A DNA stretch of 64,000 bases from Desulfoscipio geothermicus (GTDB lineage Bacteria; Bacillota; Desulfotomaculia; Desulfotomaculales; Desulfallaceae): positions 1-64,000 of the forward strand of contig JAENYS010000006.1 of the NCBI GenBank assembly GCA_016841645.1, written 5' to 3'. The position numbers and the translations under genes are program-made. The notes beneath the pieces were generated by a model. It was not told where the DNA came from, made no database searches, and worked only from the letters and a program-made list of their open reading frames with translations. Below, piece after piece: positions 43,814-54,508 of the stretch. Position 1 is the stretch's first letter. Every line of letters starts with the position of its first letter.

Positions 43814-44296
43814 TTGACATTTAACCTATCTCAAAAAGAAAGTATGTTGCTGCAAGATCAGCAGAAACACGAAGAAATGTGCGTACAAAAGTATCAAAAC
43901 TATGCCCGGCAGGCTCAGGATCCTCAACTTAAACAGCTGTTTAATTCATTGGCCCAACATGAACAGCAGCATTTAAATACTGTAAATCAGCTGTTGAACG
44001 GTCAAATTCCAAACCTGCAACAAAGTCAACAAAATAAGAGCCAGGGTCAAAGCCAATATACACAAGCAGCTGCTCAAAACAATACCACGGGCATAATTAG
44101 CCAAAATGATATCGGGCTGTGTAACGATATGCTGGTCACCGAAAAATATGTTTCAGGGACCTATGATAATACAATTTTCGAATGTACAAATGAGGATGCC
44201 CGGCAGGTATTAAACCATATTCAAAAAGAAGAACAGCAACATGGTGAGGCTATCTTTAATTATTTACAAAGCCAAGGGATGTATAATGTGCAGTAA
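43814..44296 (+). CDS. CotF-like spore coat protein
   Basis: A 160-residue helical protein with a ferritin-like N-terminal half (QDQQKHEEMCVQKYQNYARQ), a glutamine/asparagine-rich linker and the coat F block DIGLCNDMLVTEKYVSGTYD near residue 97. Bacillus CotF is a spore coat component; the Clostridial relatives are mostly uncharacterised. It begins with TTG, seven bases after GAGGTGG. The linker is low-complexity. It stands alone with a terminator behind it. Confidence 0.83.
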   Translation: MTFNLSQKESMLLQDQQKHEEMCVQKYQNYARQAQDPQLKQLFNSLAQHEQQHLNTVNQLLNGQIPNLQQSQQNKSQGQSQYTQAAAQNNTTGIISQNDIGLCNDMLVTEKYVSGTYDNTIFECTNEDARQVLNHIQKEEQQHGEAIFNYLQSQGMYNVQ

Positions 44297-44310
44297 ATCT
44301 TTATAAAGTC

Positions 44311-44340
44311 AAGCCCGGGATAAGTCCCCGGGCTTTTGTT
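44311..44340 (+). terminator. Terminator after the CotF-like gene
   Basis: AAGCCCGGG at 44311-44319 pairs with CCCGGGCTT at 44327-44335, followed by TTGTT. Confidence 0.85.
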
Positions 44341-44446
44341 GTTATTTAGGCGAGGTGCCCCTTTCTCCTTGCTCTTTTCCGGTAAACAGAGATGTTGTAT
44401 AATATACTGATACGAAAAATGGTCATGGAAAGGGGAGTCGGTACTC

Positions 44447-45649
44447 ATGGGAGAAAAAATACAAATGATTGTTCCATTAGTAGAAATAGACGGGGACGAA
44501 ATGACCAGGGTAATCTGGCAGGATATCAAAGATGTTTTATTAACACCTTACATAGACTTAAAAACAGAGTATTATGATCTGGGGCTTAAGAAGAGGGATG
44601 AAACTGACGATAAGATTACTGTTGAAGCTGCTGAGGCTACGAAAAAATATGGTGTGGCGGTCAAATGCGCTACCATTACCCCTAATGCCCAGCGGGTTGA
44701 AGAATATGATCTGAAACAGATGTGGAAAAGTCCTAACGGAACTATACGGGCAATTTTGGACGGCACGGTCTTTCGCACGCCTATTATTGTCAAGAATATA
44801 AAGCCCTTTATAAAAACCTGGGAGAAGCCCATCACCATTGCCAGGCATGCTTATGGCGATGTTTACAAGGGTGTTGAAATGAAAATTAAAGGGAGAGGGC
44901 AGGCCGAGATTGTTTTTACGGGTCAAGATGGTCATGTTGAAAGAGAGATTATTCACGATTATGACGGTCCCGGTATTGTCATGGCTATGCATAACCTGGA
45001 TAAGTCCATTGAAAGTTTCGCCAGGTCATGCTTTAACTACGCGCTGGACCAAAAACAAGATTTATGGTTTGCCACAAAAGACACTATTTCCAAAATATAT
45101 GACCATGACTTTAAAGATGTTTTTCAAGACGTTTATGAGAGGGAGTATCAGGATAAGTTTACAGCAGCGGGAATTGAATATTTTTATACGCTTATTGATG
45201 ACGCCGTGGCTAGGGTGGTGCGCAGTTCCGGTGGCTTTATCTGGGCTTGTAAAAATTATGACGGTGATGTGATGTCGGACATGGTGGCCACTGCCTTTGG
45301 CAGCCTGGCTATGATGACCTCGGTTTTAGTTTCGCCCGATGGTTGTTATGAGTACGAAGCAGCCCATGGGACGGTAACCAGGCATTATTATCAATATCTC
45401 CAAGGTGAAAAAACTTCAACCAATCCAGTGGCAACGTTATTTGCCTGGACAGGCGCATTGAGAAAAAGAGGCGAGTTGGATGGCAACTCCAGTTTGGTTC
45501 AATTTGCCGGCGATCTGGAACGAGCAACTATAAAAACAATAGAAGAAGGAATAATGACCAAAGATTTAGCTTTGCTGGCAGAAGGCGAAAAGAACATAGT
45601 CAATACCCGGGAATTTTTGCAAGAGGTTAATTCTCGGATAAATATATAA
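44447..45649 (+). CDS. icd: NADP-type isocitrate dehydrogenase, eukaryotic-like form
   Basis: A 400-residue enzyme that converts isocitrate to 2-oxoglutarate. It is not the short bacterial icd type: the opening [45 protein letters not shown] and [13 protein letters not shown] match the type found in eukaryotes and some bacteria. GGGGAG stands nine bases before the ATG. It precedes glnS but has its own spacing of 180 bases, so joint transcription is not assured. In a sulfate reducer it would supply 2-oxoglutarate or act in acetate oxidation. Confidence 0.93.
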   Translation: MGEKIQMIVPLVEIDGDEMTRVIWQDIKDVLLTPYIDLKTEYYDLGLKKRDETDDKITVEAAEATKKYGVAVKCATITPNAQRVEEYDLKQMWKSPNGTIRAILDGTVFRTPIIVKNIKPFIKTWEKPITIARHAYGDVYKGVEMKIKGRGQAEIVFTGQDGHVEREIIHDYDGPGIVMAMHNLDKSIESFARSCFNYALDQKQDLWFATKDTISKIYDHDFKDVFQDVYEREYQDKFTAAGIEYFYTLIDDAVARVVRSSGGFIWACKNYDGDVMSDMVATAFGSLAMMTSVLVSPDGCYEYEAAHGTVTRHYYQYLQGEKTSTNPVATLFAWTGALRKRGELDGNSSLVQFAGDLERATIKTIEEGIMTKDLALLAEGEKNIVNTREFLQEVNSRINI

Positions 45650-45830
45650 CTTGATATTGTGCTTGTTAAAAATAATATTTAGACTTTTTGACCGTGACTC
45701 ACCATTAGATGGAGATTATTGACATTAATGTAGTAACCACATAATTGACAGTTTTTTTGGTTAATATATGGAAATATAAACAAATATAATTGCGAAATAT
45801 CTATGATCCTGTTCAAGGAGGAAATAAAGT

Positions 45831-47522
45831 ATGATGGCCCCGAATAATGAATTGCCCAACAGTACAAATTTTATTCAAAGCATCATTAATGAGGATTTAA
45901 AAAGAAATAAAAACGATAGCCGGGTACACACCAGGTTTCCACCCGAACCAAACGGGTATCTGCATATTGGACATGCCAAATCTATTTGTTTGAATTTCGG
46001 TCTGGCTGAAGCTTATCATGGCTTATGCAATCTGCGATTCGACGACACCAACCCTACTAAAGAGGAAGTCGAATATGTCGATTCAATTATGAAGGATGTT
46101 AAATGGCTGGGCTTTGACTGGGGCGACCGGCTGTTTTACGCGTCGGGCTATTTTGAGAAACTCTATGAATGCGCTCTAGATTTAATCAAGGCCGGCAAAG
46201 CCTACGTCTGTGATTTGAATGCCGAGCAAATCAGGGAGTATCGCGGCACGCTGACAGAGCCAGGGAAGAATAGTCCCTACCGCGACCGTTCGATCGAGGA
46301 GAACTTGGATTTATTTCAGCGAATGAGAGCGGGAGAATTTCCGGATGGCTTCCGGGTATTGCGGGCGAAAATTGATATGTCGTCACCTAATATAAATATG
46401 CGTGACCCGGTGCTGTATCGCATTCAGCGGGCCAGCCATCATCGTACAGGCGATAAATGGTGCATCTATCCCATGTATGATTATGCCCACCCTATATCTG
46501 ATGCTATTGAGGGAGTTACCCATTCCATCTGCACACTGGAGTTCGAAGATCACCGGCCGCTGTATGATTGGGTTGTGGATAATGTGGCCGTTCCATGCCA
46601 CCCTCAGCAAATTGAGTTTGCCCGGCTCAACCTCGGCTATACCGTGATGAGCAAACGTAAACTGCGGGCACTGGTGGAGCAAGGGATTGTCGAGGGATGG
46701 GACGACCCGCGTATGCCTACCATATCCGGTTTACGCAGGCGCGGATATACACCGGAAGCTATCCGGGACTTTTGTGAGCGAATCGGTGTAGCCAAAAGCA
46801 ATAGTTTTGTTGATATAGCTATGCTTGAACACAGCATTCGGGAGGATTTAAATGCCCGGGCACCTCGATTGATGGCTGTGTTGCGCCCCCTTAAAGTAAT
46901 CATTGACAATTACCCGGAAGACCAGGTGGAAATGCTGGATGCCGAGAATAATGCAGAACATCCTGAAATGGGTTCTCGGCAGGTGCCCTTTGCAAGGGTA
47001 CTATTTATAGAACAGGAGGATTTCCGGGAAGATCCGCCCAAGAAATTCTTTCGCTTGGCGCCGGGCCGTGAAGTGCGGCTTAAACATGCTTATATAATTA
47101 AGTGTGAGCGAGTAGTCAAGGACGAGCAAACTGGTGAGGTATTGGAACTGCATTGTACTTATGATCCCGATACGCGCAGCGGCATGAGTAATGAGATGCG
47201 CAAGGTAAAGGGTACACTGCACTGGGTTTCGGCTGCGCATGCGGTTAAAGCGGAAGTGCGTTTATATGATCACCTTTTTATCAAGGAAAACCCGGAGGAA
47301 GATGAAGACTTTAGGGCCAACTTGAATCCCGGCTCACGAGAGATATTGACCAATTGCTTGGTGGAACCTAGCCTGGCCGAGGTGCAGCCGGGGAATCGCT
47401 ACCAGTTTTTGAGACAAGGCTATTTTTGCGTTGATACCGATACCATTGCCGGTTATCCGGTGTTTAACCGGGTAGTTTCATTAAAGGACACCTGGGCTAA
47501 GATACAAAAGGCAGGGCAATAA
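45831..47522 (+). CDS. glnS: Glutaminyl-tRNA synthetase
   Basis: A 563-residue class I synthetase that charges tRNA-Gln. [17 protein letters not shown] (HIGH), [29 protein letters not shown] and VMSKRK (KMSKS) are visible, and the C-terminal anticodon-binding beta-barrels are complete. The extended Glu/Gln discriminating region marks it as GlnRS and not GluRS. GGAGG stands nine bases before the ATG. Most Firmicutes make Gln-tRNA with GatCAB instead, so a GlnRS here is worth noting. A terminator follows. Confidence 0.94.
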   Translation: MMAPNNELPNSTNFIQSIINEDLKRNKNDSRVHTRFPPEPNGYLHIGHAKSICLNFGLAEAYHGLCNLRFDDTNPTKEEVEYVDSIMKDVKWLGFDWGDRLFYASGYFEKLYECALDLIKAGKAYVCDLNAEQIREYRGTLTEPGKNSPYRDRSIEENLDLFQRMRAGEFPDGFRVLRAKIDMSSPNINMRDPVLYRIQRASHHRTGDKWCIYPMYDYAHPISDAIEGVTHSICTLEFEDHRPLYDWVVDNVAVPCHPQQIEFARLNLGYTVMSKRKLRALVEQGIVEGWDDPRMPTISGLRRRGYTPEAIRDFCERIGVAKSNSFVDIAMLEHSIREDLNARAPRLMAVLRPLKVIIDNYPEDQVEMLDAENNAEHPEMGSRQVPFARVLFIEQEDFREDPPKKFFRLAPGREVRLKHAYIIKCERVVKDEQTGEVLELHCTYDPDTRSGMSNEMRKVKGTLHWVSAAHAVKAEVRLYDHLFIKENPEEDEDFRANLNPGSREILTNCLVEPSLAEVQPGNRYQFLRQGYFCVDTDTIAGYPVFNRVVSLKDTWAKIQKAGQ

Positions 47523-47546
47523 TTAGTATTAAATTAATAAAGAAAG

Positions 47547-47582
47547 CCTCTTCATGCAGATAGCGAAGGAGAGGCATTTTTT
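47547..47582 (+). terminator. Terminator after glnS
   Basis: GCCTCT and AGAGGC form the stem, with a short inner pairing, followed by ATTTTTT. It sits against the end of the convergent hflX gene. Confidence 0.72.
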
Positions 47583-49380
47583 ATGGTTTGCCCGGCTTAA
47601 TGTATTGCGCCATCACCTCCCAATGACCTTCATCTATTGCTGCTTCCACTTGGATGCCCTCCGGGCAGTAATTTTCACTGTATACTTCTCCGTGCCGGTG
47701 CAGCAGTGCCACCAGGTCCGTTTTGTCATAGGGCAGCCAACCTTTAATTAAACGCCGCTCGCGAAAGACATATTGTGCAATTAATTCCTTTAGCTGAATA
47801 AGGCCTATGCCGGTTAGGGCGGAAAGCTTTACAGCCTGGCATGGGTATGATATTCTAACCTGCTCCAGTAGTTGGTGGTTTAGCGGTTGATCTACCTTGT
47901 TAAAAACCATTATGGTTGGCTTATCCTGTACGCCCAGCTCTTTTAAAACACTTTCCACTGCGGCAATTTGTTCGGCAAGCTCGGCATGGCTTGCGTCCAC
48001 CACGTGCAGTAAGAGATCTGCTTCGACGACCTCCTCCAATGTGGCGCGAAAGGCTTTAATCAGATGGTGGGGCAAATTGCGAATGAATCCCACTGTATCG
48101 GTTAAAAGCACTTTCCGGTTGCCGGTTAGCTGCAAGCGGCGGGTGGTGGGGTCCAGTGTGGCAAACAGCTGGTTTGCTGTATAGGCCTGCGCTTGGGTTA
48201 AGGTGTTTAATAAAGTGCTTTTCCCGGCGTTGGTGTATCCCACCAGTGCCACTACAGGCATGGCTGACTCCCGGCGGCTTTGCCTTTGATAACTGCGGTG
48301 CCGGCGCACCTGCTCAAGGGCATTGGTAAGTTCATCAATACGTTGCCTGATGTGGCGGCGATCGGTTTCCAGCTTGGTTTCACCCGGGCCGCGGGTGCCG
48401 ATGCCGCCGCCCAGGCGGGACAGGGCGATGCCCAGCCCGGTGAGGCGTGGTAGTGAGTAGCGCAGCTGGGCTAGTTCAACCTGTAGTTGGCCTTCTTTGG
48501 TGCGCGCACGCCGGGCAAAAATGTCCAAAATTAAAGTTGTACGGTCCACAATACGGCAGCCAATGGCGTTTTCCAGATTGCGGGCCTGGGTAGGGGTTAA
48601 TTCACTATCAAATATAATTAGCTTTGCTCCCAAGCGCTGCCGGAGTTGGGCTAACTCCTCCATCTTGCCCCTCCCGATAAAAAAGGCTGTGTCAGGATGG
48701 TTTTTGCGCTGGGCTACTCTAGCCACGGGAATTGCCCCTGCGGTATCGGCCAGTAAGGCCAGTTCGTCAAGGGTGTCCTCACCGGCAATGGTGACCAGTA
48801 TGGCTTTTTCAGCTTCCATGGCTTCAGTAGTACTTACGGCATCAGGGGGTTTGATGAGACCCTCGATGTCTTGAATTAACGTTGATAGATTAAAATTGTT
48901 CAATTGGATTGCAGACATTGGTCCGAAATCTTGAAAGTTTTTAGTAAGTTTTCCATCCTGTGGTTCCAGACAGGCAAAGCAGGCTTCTTTGATTTTACCG
49001 TCCAGCACTCCCAGTGCCAACATCACATCAAGGCGCATGTCGTAAAGGGCCGCGTAATCCACCGTACTTAATTGCCCGCTGCCGGAAGGGTGGGTATGAA
49101 TACAGCGCAGGCCTGCCAGACGGTATGCACTGCGCCGCCTGCTTTGGGCTTGAAGCTGTACTGTGGCAGCATTACCTATACCAACGGATACCACCCGCCC
49201 CTGTCGATCTATAAACACGGCCAACTCCCGCCGGCTGTTGCAGGATATATCAGCCATAATTTGGGCTATCTCCAGCGAAATAATCATGTTTTTATCTAGT
49301 ACCAGGTTATAAATCCCCTGCAATAAATCCAGGTCAACCTTTTTAATGCCTTGGGTATTTCCGTAAATGGTTTTTGCCAA
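47581..49380 (-). CDS. hflX: GTPase HflX
   Basis: A 599-residue ribosome-binding GTPase of the HflX family, which splits stalled ribosomes. An N-terminal extension of about 190 residues is longer than in E. coli HflX. Then come the HflX domain (GGIGTRGPGETKLETDRR), G1 ALVGYTNAGKSTLLNTL, G3 DTVGFIRNLP and G4 NKVD. The extension contains LAGLRCIHTHPSGSGQLS, with a histidine pair reminiscent of JAB-type domains. The start is TTG at 49380. It is convergent with glnS and divergent from dsrA. Confidence 0.92.
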   Translation of the reverse strand: MAKTIYGNTQGIKKVDLDLLQGIYNLVLDKNMIISLEIAQIMADISCNSRRELAVFIDRQGRVVSVGIGNAATVQLQAQSRRRSAYRLAGLRCIHTHPSGSGQLSTVDYAALYDMRLDVMLALGVLDGKIKEACFACLEPQDGKLTKNFQDFGPMSAIQLNNFNLSTLIQDIEGLIKPPDAVSTTEAMEAEKAILVTIAGEDTLDELALLADTAGAIPVARVAQRKNHPDTAFFIGRGKMEELAQLRQRLGAKLIIFDSELTPTQARNLENAIGCRIVDRTTLILDIFARRARTKEGQLQVELAQLRYSLPRLTGLGIALSRLGGGIGTRGPGETKLETDRRHIRQRIDELTNALEQVRRHRSYQRQSRRESAMPVVALVGYTNAGKSTLLNTLTQAQAYTANQLFATLDPTTRRLQLTGNRKVLLTDTVGFIRNLPHHLIKAFRATLEEVVEADLLLHVVDASHAELAEQIAAVESVLKELGVQDKPTIMVFNKVDQPLNHQLLEQVRISYPCQAVKLSALTGIGLIQLKELIAQYVFRERRLIKGWLPYDKTDLVALLHRHGEVYSENYCPEGIQVEAAIDEGHWEVMAQYIKPGKP

Positions 49381-49648
49381 ATATAATCACACCCTAACGG
49401 TAAATTTCCATCTGAAAACAATTATAGCATAGACATAAATAAAGCAAATAACCATACTTAGCAGATATTTTGCTTTTTCGCAGGGCTATTCTAAATAGGA
49501 TCGGTACTTAAAGCTGTTGCTTTTGAGTAAGGAATATTATTTAAAACTACGAATAGCATTACATATATGCAGATTTTTTGATAACTGAATTAGCGCTTAC
49601 AGAATAAATTTGCTAGTTCACTAACTTATTGCAAAAGGAGGTTTGTCA
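49381..49648 (+). promoter_or_regulatory. Intergenic region between hflX and dsrA
   Basis: It holds the divergent control region of hflX and the dsr operon. TTGCTTTTGAG near 49515 and AT-rich sequence after it could be a promoter, but no clear match was settled. AGGAGG at 49637-49642 is the ribosome site of dsrA. Confidence 0.4.
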
Positions 49649-51067
49649 GTGCCTTTTGAGCCTAAAGAGCCGCAAAAGGAAATTAAGTACGAAGAAACCA
49701 GGATCTACACCGATGCGGAACTAAACAGTTATACAGACGAGGAGCTGAGGAATTTTAAAATAAAACATAAAATTCCCGACCTGGAAGAGCTGGAAAATGG
49801 CCCGTGGCCCAGTTTTGTAGCCGATGCCAAACAGGAAGCCCTGCACAGAAGGAAACTGGCTAATGAAAGAATGCTCATTGACCGGGACGTTGTTGAGGAT
49901 ATGCTTGGCCAGCTCCAGGTTTCCTTTGACGATGGTGAAACCCACTGGAAACACGGTGGTATTGTCGGTGTGTTTGGATATGGCGGCGGAGTTATCGGAA
50001 GGTACTCCGACCTGCCGGAAATATATTCTTCCATCGCTCATTTTCATACTATCCGGGTTAACCAGCCGGCCAGCAAGTTTTATAATTCCGATTTCTTGCG
50101 GACTATCTGTGACCTGTGGGAATACCGGGGCAGCGGTTTGATGAACCTACATGGTTCCACTGGTGACCTTGTGCTGCTGGGGACGATCACTGAGCAGTTG
50201 GAACCAATTTTTTTTGAGTTAACCCATGTACTAGGCCAGGATATAGGTGGTTCAGGCTCCAACCTGCGCACACCTTCCTGCTGCATAGGTAAGGCTCGCT
50301 GCGAGTTTGCCTGTTATGACACACAGAATCTGTGCTATGAATTGACTCAATATTATCAGGATGAGCTGCACCGTCCGGCTTTTCCGTATAAGTTTAAGTT
50401 AAAATTTGACGGTTGCCCGAATGGCTGCGTGGCTTCTATGGCTCGCTCCGATATGTCTTTTATCGGTACTTGGAGAGATGATATCCGTATTGATCAGGAC
50501 GCAGTTAAAGCTTACATTGCCGGTTATGTCGTACCTAATGGCGGTGCGCACATTGGCAGAGATTGGGGTAAATTTGATATACAAAAAGAAGTGATCAATC
50601 TCTGTCCCGCCAGGTGCATGTCCCTGGTGGACGATGAGTTGATTATTGACAACAAAGAATGTACTCGTTGCATGCATTGCATCAACGTAATGCCAAAGGC
50701 GCTTAAGCCCGGTAAAGATAACGGTCTCAGCATACTTTTAGGGGCCAAGGCACCCATTTTGGAAGGCGCTCAAATGGCCACTCTTATTGTACCTTTTATG
50801 AAGGCCGAACCGCCGTATGACAATATTAAAGAATTCATTGAAAAAGTATGGGAATTTTGGATTGAAGAGGGTAAAAACCGGGAGCGTCTGGGTGAGCTGA
50901 TGCAGCGCACCGGGTTGCCGAAATTCCTGGAAACCATTGGCCTGCCTCCTGCGCCGCAGATGATTAAAACCCCGCGTGAAAACCCGTACATCCTTTGGAA
51001 GGAAGAGGACGTGCCGGGCGGGTGGAATAGGAATGTTAATGAATACCGGTCTAAGCATAAAAGATAG
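49649..51067 (+). CDS. dsrA: Dissimilatory sulfite reductase, alpha subunit
   Basis: About 472 residues. DsrAB reduces sulfite with electrons passed through siroheme and Fe-S clusters, the key step of sulfate respiration. CCIGKARCEFACYDTQ and FDGCPNGCVASMARSD hold the cysteines for the siroheme-linked [4Fe-4S] cluster. An inserted ferredoxin domain has CPARCMSL and CTRCMHCINVMP. The C-terminus has RLGELMQRTGLPKFLE. GGAGG stands seven bases before the GTG at 49649; the TTG two codons earlier is too close. First gene of the dsr operon; dsrB follows after 12 bases. Confidence 0.98.
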   Translation: MPFEPKEPQKEIKYEETRIYTDAELNSYTDEELRNFKIKHKIPDLEELENGPWPSFVADAKQEALHRRKLANERMLIDRDVVEDMLGQLQVSFDDGETHWKHGGIVGVFGYGGGVIGRYSDLPEIYSSIAHFHTIRVNQPASKFYNSDFLRTICDLWEYRGSGLMNLHGSTGDLVLLGTITEQLEPIFFELTHVLGQDIGGSGSNLRTPSCCIGKARCEFACYDTQNLCYELTQYYQDELHRPAFPYKFKLKFDGCPNGCVASMARSDMSFIGTWRDDIRIDQDAVKAYIAGYVVPNGGAHIGRDWGKFDIQKEVINLCPARCMSLVDDELIIDNKECTRCMHCINVMPKALKPGKDNGLSILLGAKAPILEGAQMATLIVPFMKAEPPYDNIKEFIEKVWEFWIEEGKNRERLGELMQRTGLPKFLETIGLPPAPQMIKTPRENPYILWKEEDVPGGWNRNVNEYRSKHKR

Positions 51068-51079
51068 GAGGTATGCTTG

Positions 51080-52276
51080 ATGGCGTTATCTTTAGATAGG
51101 CTCGGGATATTTGATCCCAAGGATCCGCTTAAGGACAGGTTAACAGACTTGGGACCCAGACACTTCTGGCAATACTTTCCTCCAGTCATTCAGAATAACT
51201 ATGGTAAATGGGCTTATCACGAAGTGTTGGAAACGGGTGTTTTAATGCACGTATCGGAAACCGGTGACAAAGTTTATACTGTAAGATGCGGTGCAGCCCG
51301 GTTTATGACCGTGCAGCATGTCAGGGAAATCTGCGAAATTGCAGATCAATATTGTGATGGCTTTGTTCGCTTTACAACTCGTAACAATATCGAGTTCCTG
51401 GTGGATAGCGTTGAAAAACTGGAAGTTTTAAAGAAGGATTTGGAAAGCCGTAAGTTTGTGTCCGGCAGTTATAAGTTCCCCATTGGCGGCACAGGTGCCG
51501 GCGTAACAAACATTGTACATACCCAGGGATATATACACTGCCACACTCCCGCCACTGATGCTTCCTCTATGGTTAAGGCCGTTTCCGACGAGTTGTTTAA
51601 ATACTTTCAGGGCATGACTTTGCCGGCCAAAGTGCGCGTGTCCATGGCCTGCTGCTTGAATATGTGCGGTGCCGTGCACTGTTCGGACATTGCTTTGTTG
51701 GGCAATCATCGCAAGCCTCCTATTGTTGACCACGAGGTGATTGACAAAGTTTGTGAGATTCCTCTGGCTATAGCGGCCTGCCCGGTGGGTGCCATTTCTC
51801 CGGATAAGACCCCGGAGGGCGGTAAAACAGTTAAGATAAAAAAAGAGCGCTGCATGTTCTGCGGTAACTGTTACACTATGTGCCAGGCGCTGCCTCTTTC
51901 CGATAAAGAAGGCGACGGAGTAACAATTCTGGCCGGTGGAAAAATCTCCAACCGGATTAGCGAACCTAAGTTTTCCAAGGTTGTCGTGCCCTGGCTGCCG
52001 AACAACTTTCCTAGATTCCCGGAAGTAGTGGAAACAGTTAAGAAAATTTTAGAGGTCTATGCTGCTGATGCCAACAAATATGAGCGTTTGGGTGATTGGG
52101 CTGAGCGGATCGGCTGGGAAAAATTCTTTGAGAAGACCGGCCTGGAATTCACTGAGCATCTCATTGATGATTATCGCCTGGCCTATGATACCTGGCGGAC
52201 CAGCACTCAGTTTAAATATACTGCCGCGGCTTGGGATGTTTCAAGAGCTGCAGGAGAGGGGTTCTGCAATGGATGA
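51080..52276 (+). CDS. dsrB: Dissimilatory sulfite reductase, beta subunit
   Basis: A 398-residue partner of Dsr[34 protein letters not shown] and [15 protein letters not shown] are siroheme-site blocks; [18 protein letters not shown] carries cluster cysteines; the ferredoxin domain has CPVGAISPD and [17 protein letters not shown] stands eight bases before the ATG at 51080. Its last eight bases overlap dsrD. Confidence 0.98.
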   Translation: MALSLDRLGIFDPKDPLKDRLTDLGPRHFWQYFPPVIQNNYGKWAYHEVLETGVLMHVSETGDKVYTVRCGAARFMTVQHVREICEIADQYCDGFVRFTTRNNIEFLVDSVEKLEVLKKDLESRKFVSGSYKFPIGGTGAGVTNIVHTQGYIHCHTPATDASSMVKAVSDELFKYFQGMTLPAKVRVSMACCLNMCGAVHCSDIALLGNHRKPPIVDHEVIDKVCEIPLAIAACPVGAISPDKTPEGGKTVKIKKERCMFCGNCYTMCQALPLSDKEGDGVTILAGGKISNRISEPKFSKVVVPWLPNNFPRFPEVVETVKKILEVYAADANKYERLGDWAERIGWEKFFEKTGLEFTEHLIDDYRLAYDTWRTSTQFKYTAAAWDVSRAAGEGFCNG

Positions 52277-52502
52277 ATTGAAAAAGATTATTGTGGAATT
52301 CGCCGAGACCAGTAAGAAAACTAAGTTCTATTTTAAAGATATTGAAAAAGCCGTACAGAAAGTAAATCCCGACGCCAAAATGAGAGAGATTAAAAAGGCC
52401 TGCACTGCGCTGATTAATGAAGGTACAATGATTTACTTTTCGACCGGTAGCAGCACAATGTATGGTTTGAAAGGTAGAGGCATGACAGAAGATCCGCAGT
52501 AG
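52269..52502 (+). CDS. dsrD: Small protein DsrD
   Basis: A 77-residue winged-helix protein beginning [20 protein letters not shown], with [11 protein letters not shown] and [16 protein letters not shown]. DsrD occurs only in reductive-type dsr operons. It is reported to raise DsrAB activity as an allosteric activator; older ideas of DNA binding come from its fold. The ATG lies inside the end of dsrB. Its presence supports sulfite reduction, not sulfur oxidation. Confidence 0.95.
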   Translation: MDELKKIIVEFAETSKKTKFYFKDIEKAVQKVNPDAKMREIKKACTALINEGTMIYFSTGSSTMYGLKGRGMTEDPQ

Positions 52503-52593
52503 ACCGGATTACCTTGCTTAATAGTTTATCCGGCAAGCTATGTTATGCTGACCAATTATTACGCAAGAATATTGAGTTCGAAAGGCTGGTAAC

Positions 52594-53220
52594 ATGAAGA
52601 CGCCGGAAGATTCCAGAGAGTTAATTGAAGAGCAAATTAATATGCTTAATGAAAACCCGGAATGTGCTAATGCCCAATACAATCTGGGTGTTTCGCTAAT
52701 GCAGCAAGGTAAATTAAACGAGGCTATCAATTTTTTCGAAGAGGCCATTGCTAATAGTGGCCGGATGTTTGAGGCCTGCGTTAATCTGGGATACATTTAT
52801 TTTAAGCTGGGCGATCTGAAAAAGGTTGTCCGGGCTAATCAACAAGCGGTGGCAATAGAACCCCGGTATGCCAGGGGTTATGCTAACCTGGGTTTTGCTT
52901 ATTTGCAAATGTCTCAAACAGACCAAGCCATTGCTGCGCTGTGCAAAGCAATTGAAATAAATCCTGAAATTGTTCAAGCTTGGAGTAATTTAATTAACGC
53001 CTATATTCAAAATGATGACATTGATAATGCCATAGCTATTGGCGAAAAGCTGGTCGATTTTGCTCCGGGATTCGCACTGGGACAAAATAATCTTGCATTC
53101 GCCTATTATCTAAAGGAAAACTATGAAAAGGCTATCGAACATCTTAATAAGGCTATAGAATTAGGCTTTGGTGTACATCCGGATTTTCTAAAAGAATTGG
53201 AGCCTTATCGTAATAAATGA
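52594..53220 (+). CDS. TPR protein of the dsr region
   Basis: A 208-residue soluble protein made of tetratricopeptide repeats: AQYNLGVSLMQQGKLNEAIN, ACVNLGYIYFKLGDLKKVV, GYANLGFAYLQMSQTDQAI and a fourth and fifth copy to the end. TPR proteins assist assembly of complexes. Its place 90 bases after dsrD, before the terminator at 53255, suggests a role with the sulfite reductase (inference). AAAGG stands eight bases before the ATG. Confidence 0.85.
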   Translation: MKTPEDSRELIEEQINMLNENPECANAQYNLGVSLMQQGKLNEAINFFEEAIANSGRMFEACVNLGYIYFKLGDLKKVVRANQQAVAIEPRYARGYANLGFAYLQMSQTDQAIAALCKAIEINPEIVQAWSNLINAYIQNDDIDNAIAIGEKLVDFAPGFALGQNNLAFAYYLKENYEKAIEHLNKAIELGFGVHPDFLKELEPYRNK

Positions 53221-53254
53221 AACCCGGTTGAGGCTTGCTGCAGTAGGATATAGC

Positions 53255-53291
53255 AAAGCACTCTCCGTATCACCGGATAGTGCTTTTTATT
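53255..53291 (+). terminator. Terminator of the dsrABD operon
   Basis: AAAGCACTCTCCG at 53255-53267 pairs with CGGATAGTGCTTT (one mismatch), followed by a T-run. Confidence 0.82.
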
Positions 53292-53311
53292 ATGCCGTGA
53301 CAAAAAATTAT

Positions 53312-54469
53312 TTATTCAAGTTTTTTTATTGCTCGTGCAGCCAGTTGGCCAATATTTTTTTTCTCTAAAACACCCTGGGCATAAATATGTATGAACCGGT
53401 GGTCACCTGTAATTGCGGTTAGCTCTGCCTTGGCCTCGTTTGCACCCGGTCTCGAACCGGTTGAAGCCAGGCATTTTATTAGCCAAACCGCGTTCCCCCG
53501 TGTTTGTGGTTCGTCCGTACGGGCAAATCTAATAAAGTACGAGAATGGTTTAGTAATTAAGTCGGGTCTATCCCTGGCGATGAGAGCAATGGCCCTTAAC
53601 ACGGTTGGTCCAAAATTGCTGTCCTCTTTTTTTAAAATTTGAAATAAAGCGGGTATGTAGCCGCTCAATATATCCGGTGAGCCGGCGATGATTTCTCCTA
53701 TGGCATCAATTGCCCCCCAGCTTGATGCGCCGTAACCGGCATCGGTAATGGATGTAAATAGCCTTTGGAGAAGCCTGGAAACCGCACCCGGTTCGTGCTG
53801 CGCAATAACTGCACATACTTGGCCAAGTGTGTCTGCGGTTTTTAAACGCAGCAGTTCATCGCCTGTATATAGCATGCGCTGCAGGTATCTAATGATGCTA
53901 TTGTCCTGAGCCGCCATTTGAAGTAGCGATTCCAGTTGGTAGTTACTGACCAAAACCTCTATTTCTTTTTTATGAATATTGACTTTTTTGTTTTTCCTCA
54001 CTGAAGCCGATTGTGAAGCAACAGTTGACCCGGCATGTTTTAATTTTTTTTGCACGCCCGGCCCGGTGACCTCTTGAATGTCATTGTGTATTCTAATAAA
54101 ATAAAGGGCGCCTGAAATACGCTTGCCCCTGTATACCCCTACGGGAATTATATAATTGCATTCAATATCGTAATTTTTCACCAACTCTTCCAGGTAGTCT
54201 TCACCGGGTAATAGGTTCCACGCTAAATCCCAATCCATGTTACATGCAAATACCAGTGCTTCGGAAAATGCGGCACCCAAGTTATGCCCCGTGGCGTCGT
54301 AAGCGTATACCGCACCGCAGATACATGACCCCACCGGCATCTCGATCGGCCTGCGCAGGTTTTGCTCAGTCGGCCTTTCAATGAATAAACCGCAGAAAGG
54401 ACAGGCAGGTTTTATCCTCGAGTCGCGATTTATGTAAGCCTCTATCGGGTTAAGTTTGCATTCATTCAT
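53312..54469 (-). CDS. HEAT-repeat protein with N-terminal zinc-finger-like part (DVU0298-like)
   Basis: A 385-residue protein. The N-terminal 55 residues hold CPFCGLF and GSCICGAVYAYD, a possible zinc ribbon. Residues about 60-130 are a compact domain, and from about 175 to the end HEAT-like repeats follow. I associate this design with the DVU0298-type family of sulfate reducers, from memory. It reads opposite to the dsr genes; the FmdB gene lies about 40 bases upstream of its start and probably shares its transcript. A role in Dsr maturation is plausible but unproven. Confidence 0.75.
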   Translation of the reverse strand: MNECKLNPIEAYINRDSRIKPACPFCGLFIERPTEQNLRRPIEMPVGSCICGAVYAYDATGHNLGAAFSEALVFACNMDWDLAWNLLPGEDYLEELVKNYDIECNYIIPVGVYRGKRISGALYFIRIHNDIQEVTGPGVQKKLKHAGSTVASQSASVRKNKKVNIHKKEIEVLVSNYQLESLLQMAAQDNSIIRYLQRMLYTGDELLRLKTADTLGQVCAVIAQHEPGAVSRLLQRLFTSITDAGYGASSWGAIDAIGEIIAGSPDILSGYIPALFQILKKEDSNFGPTVLRAIALIARDRPDLITKPFSYFIRFARTDEPQTRGNAVWLIKCLASTGSRPGANEAKAELTAITGDHRFIHIYAQGVLEKKNIGQLAARAIKKLE

Positions 54470-54508
54470 GTAAAATCAAACGCACCCCTTTGCAAAAAAC
54501 AGGTTGCT

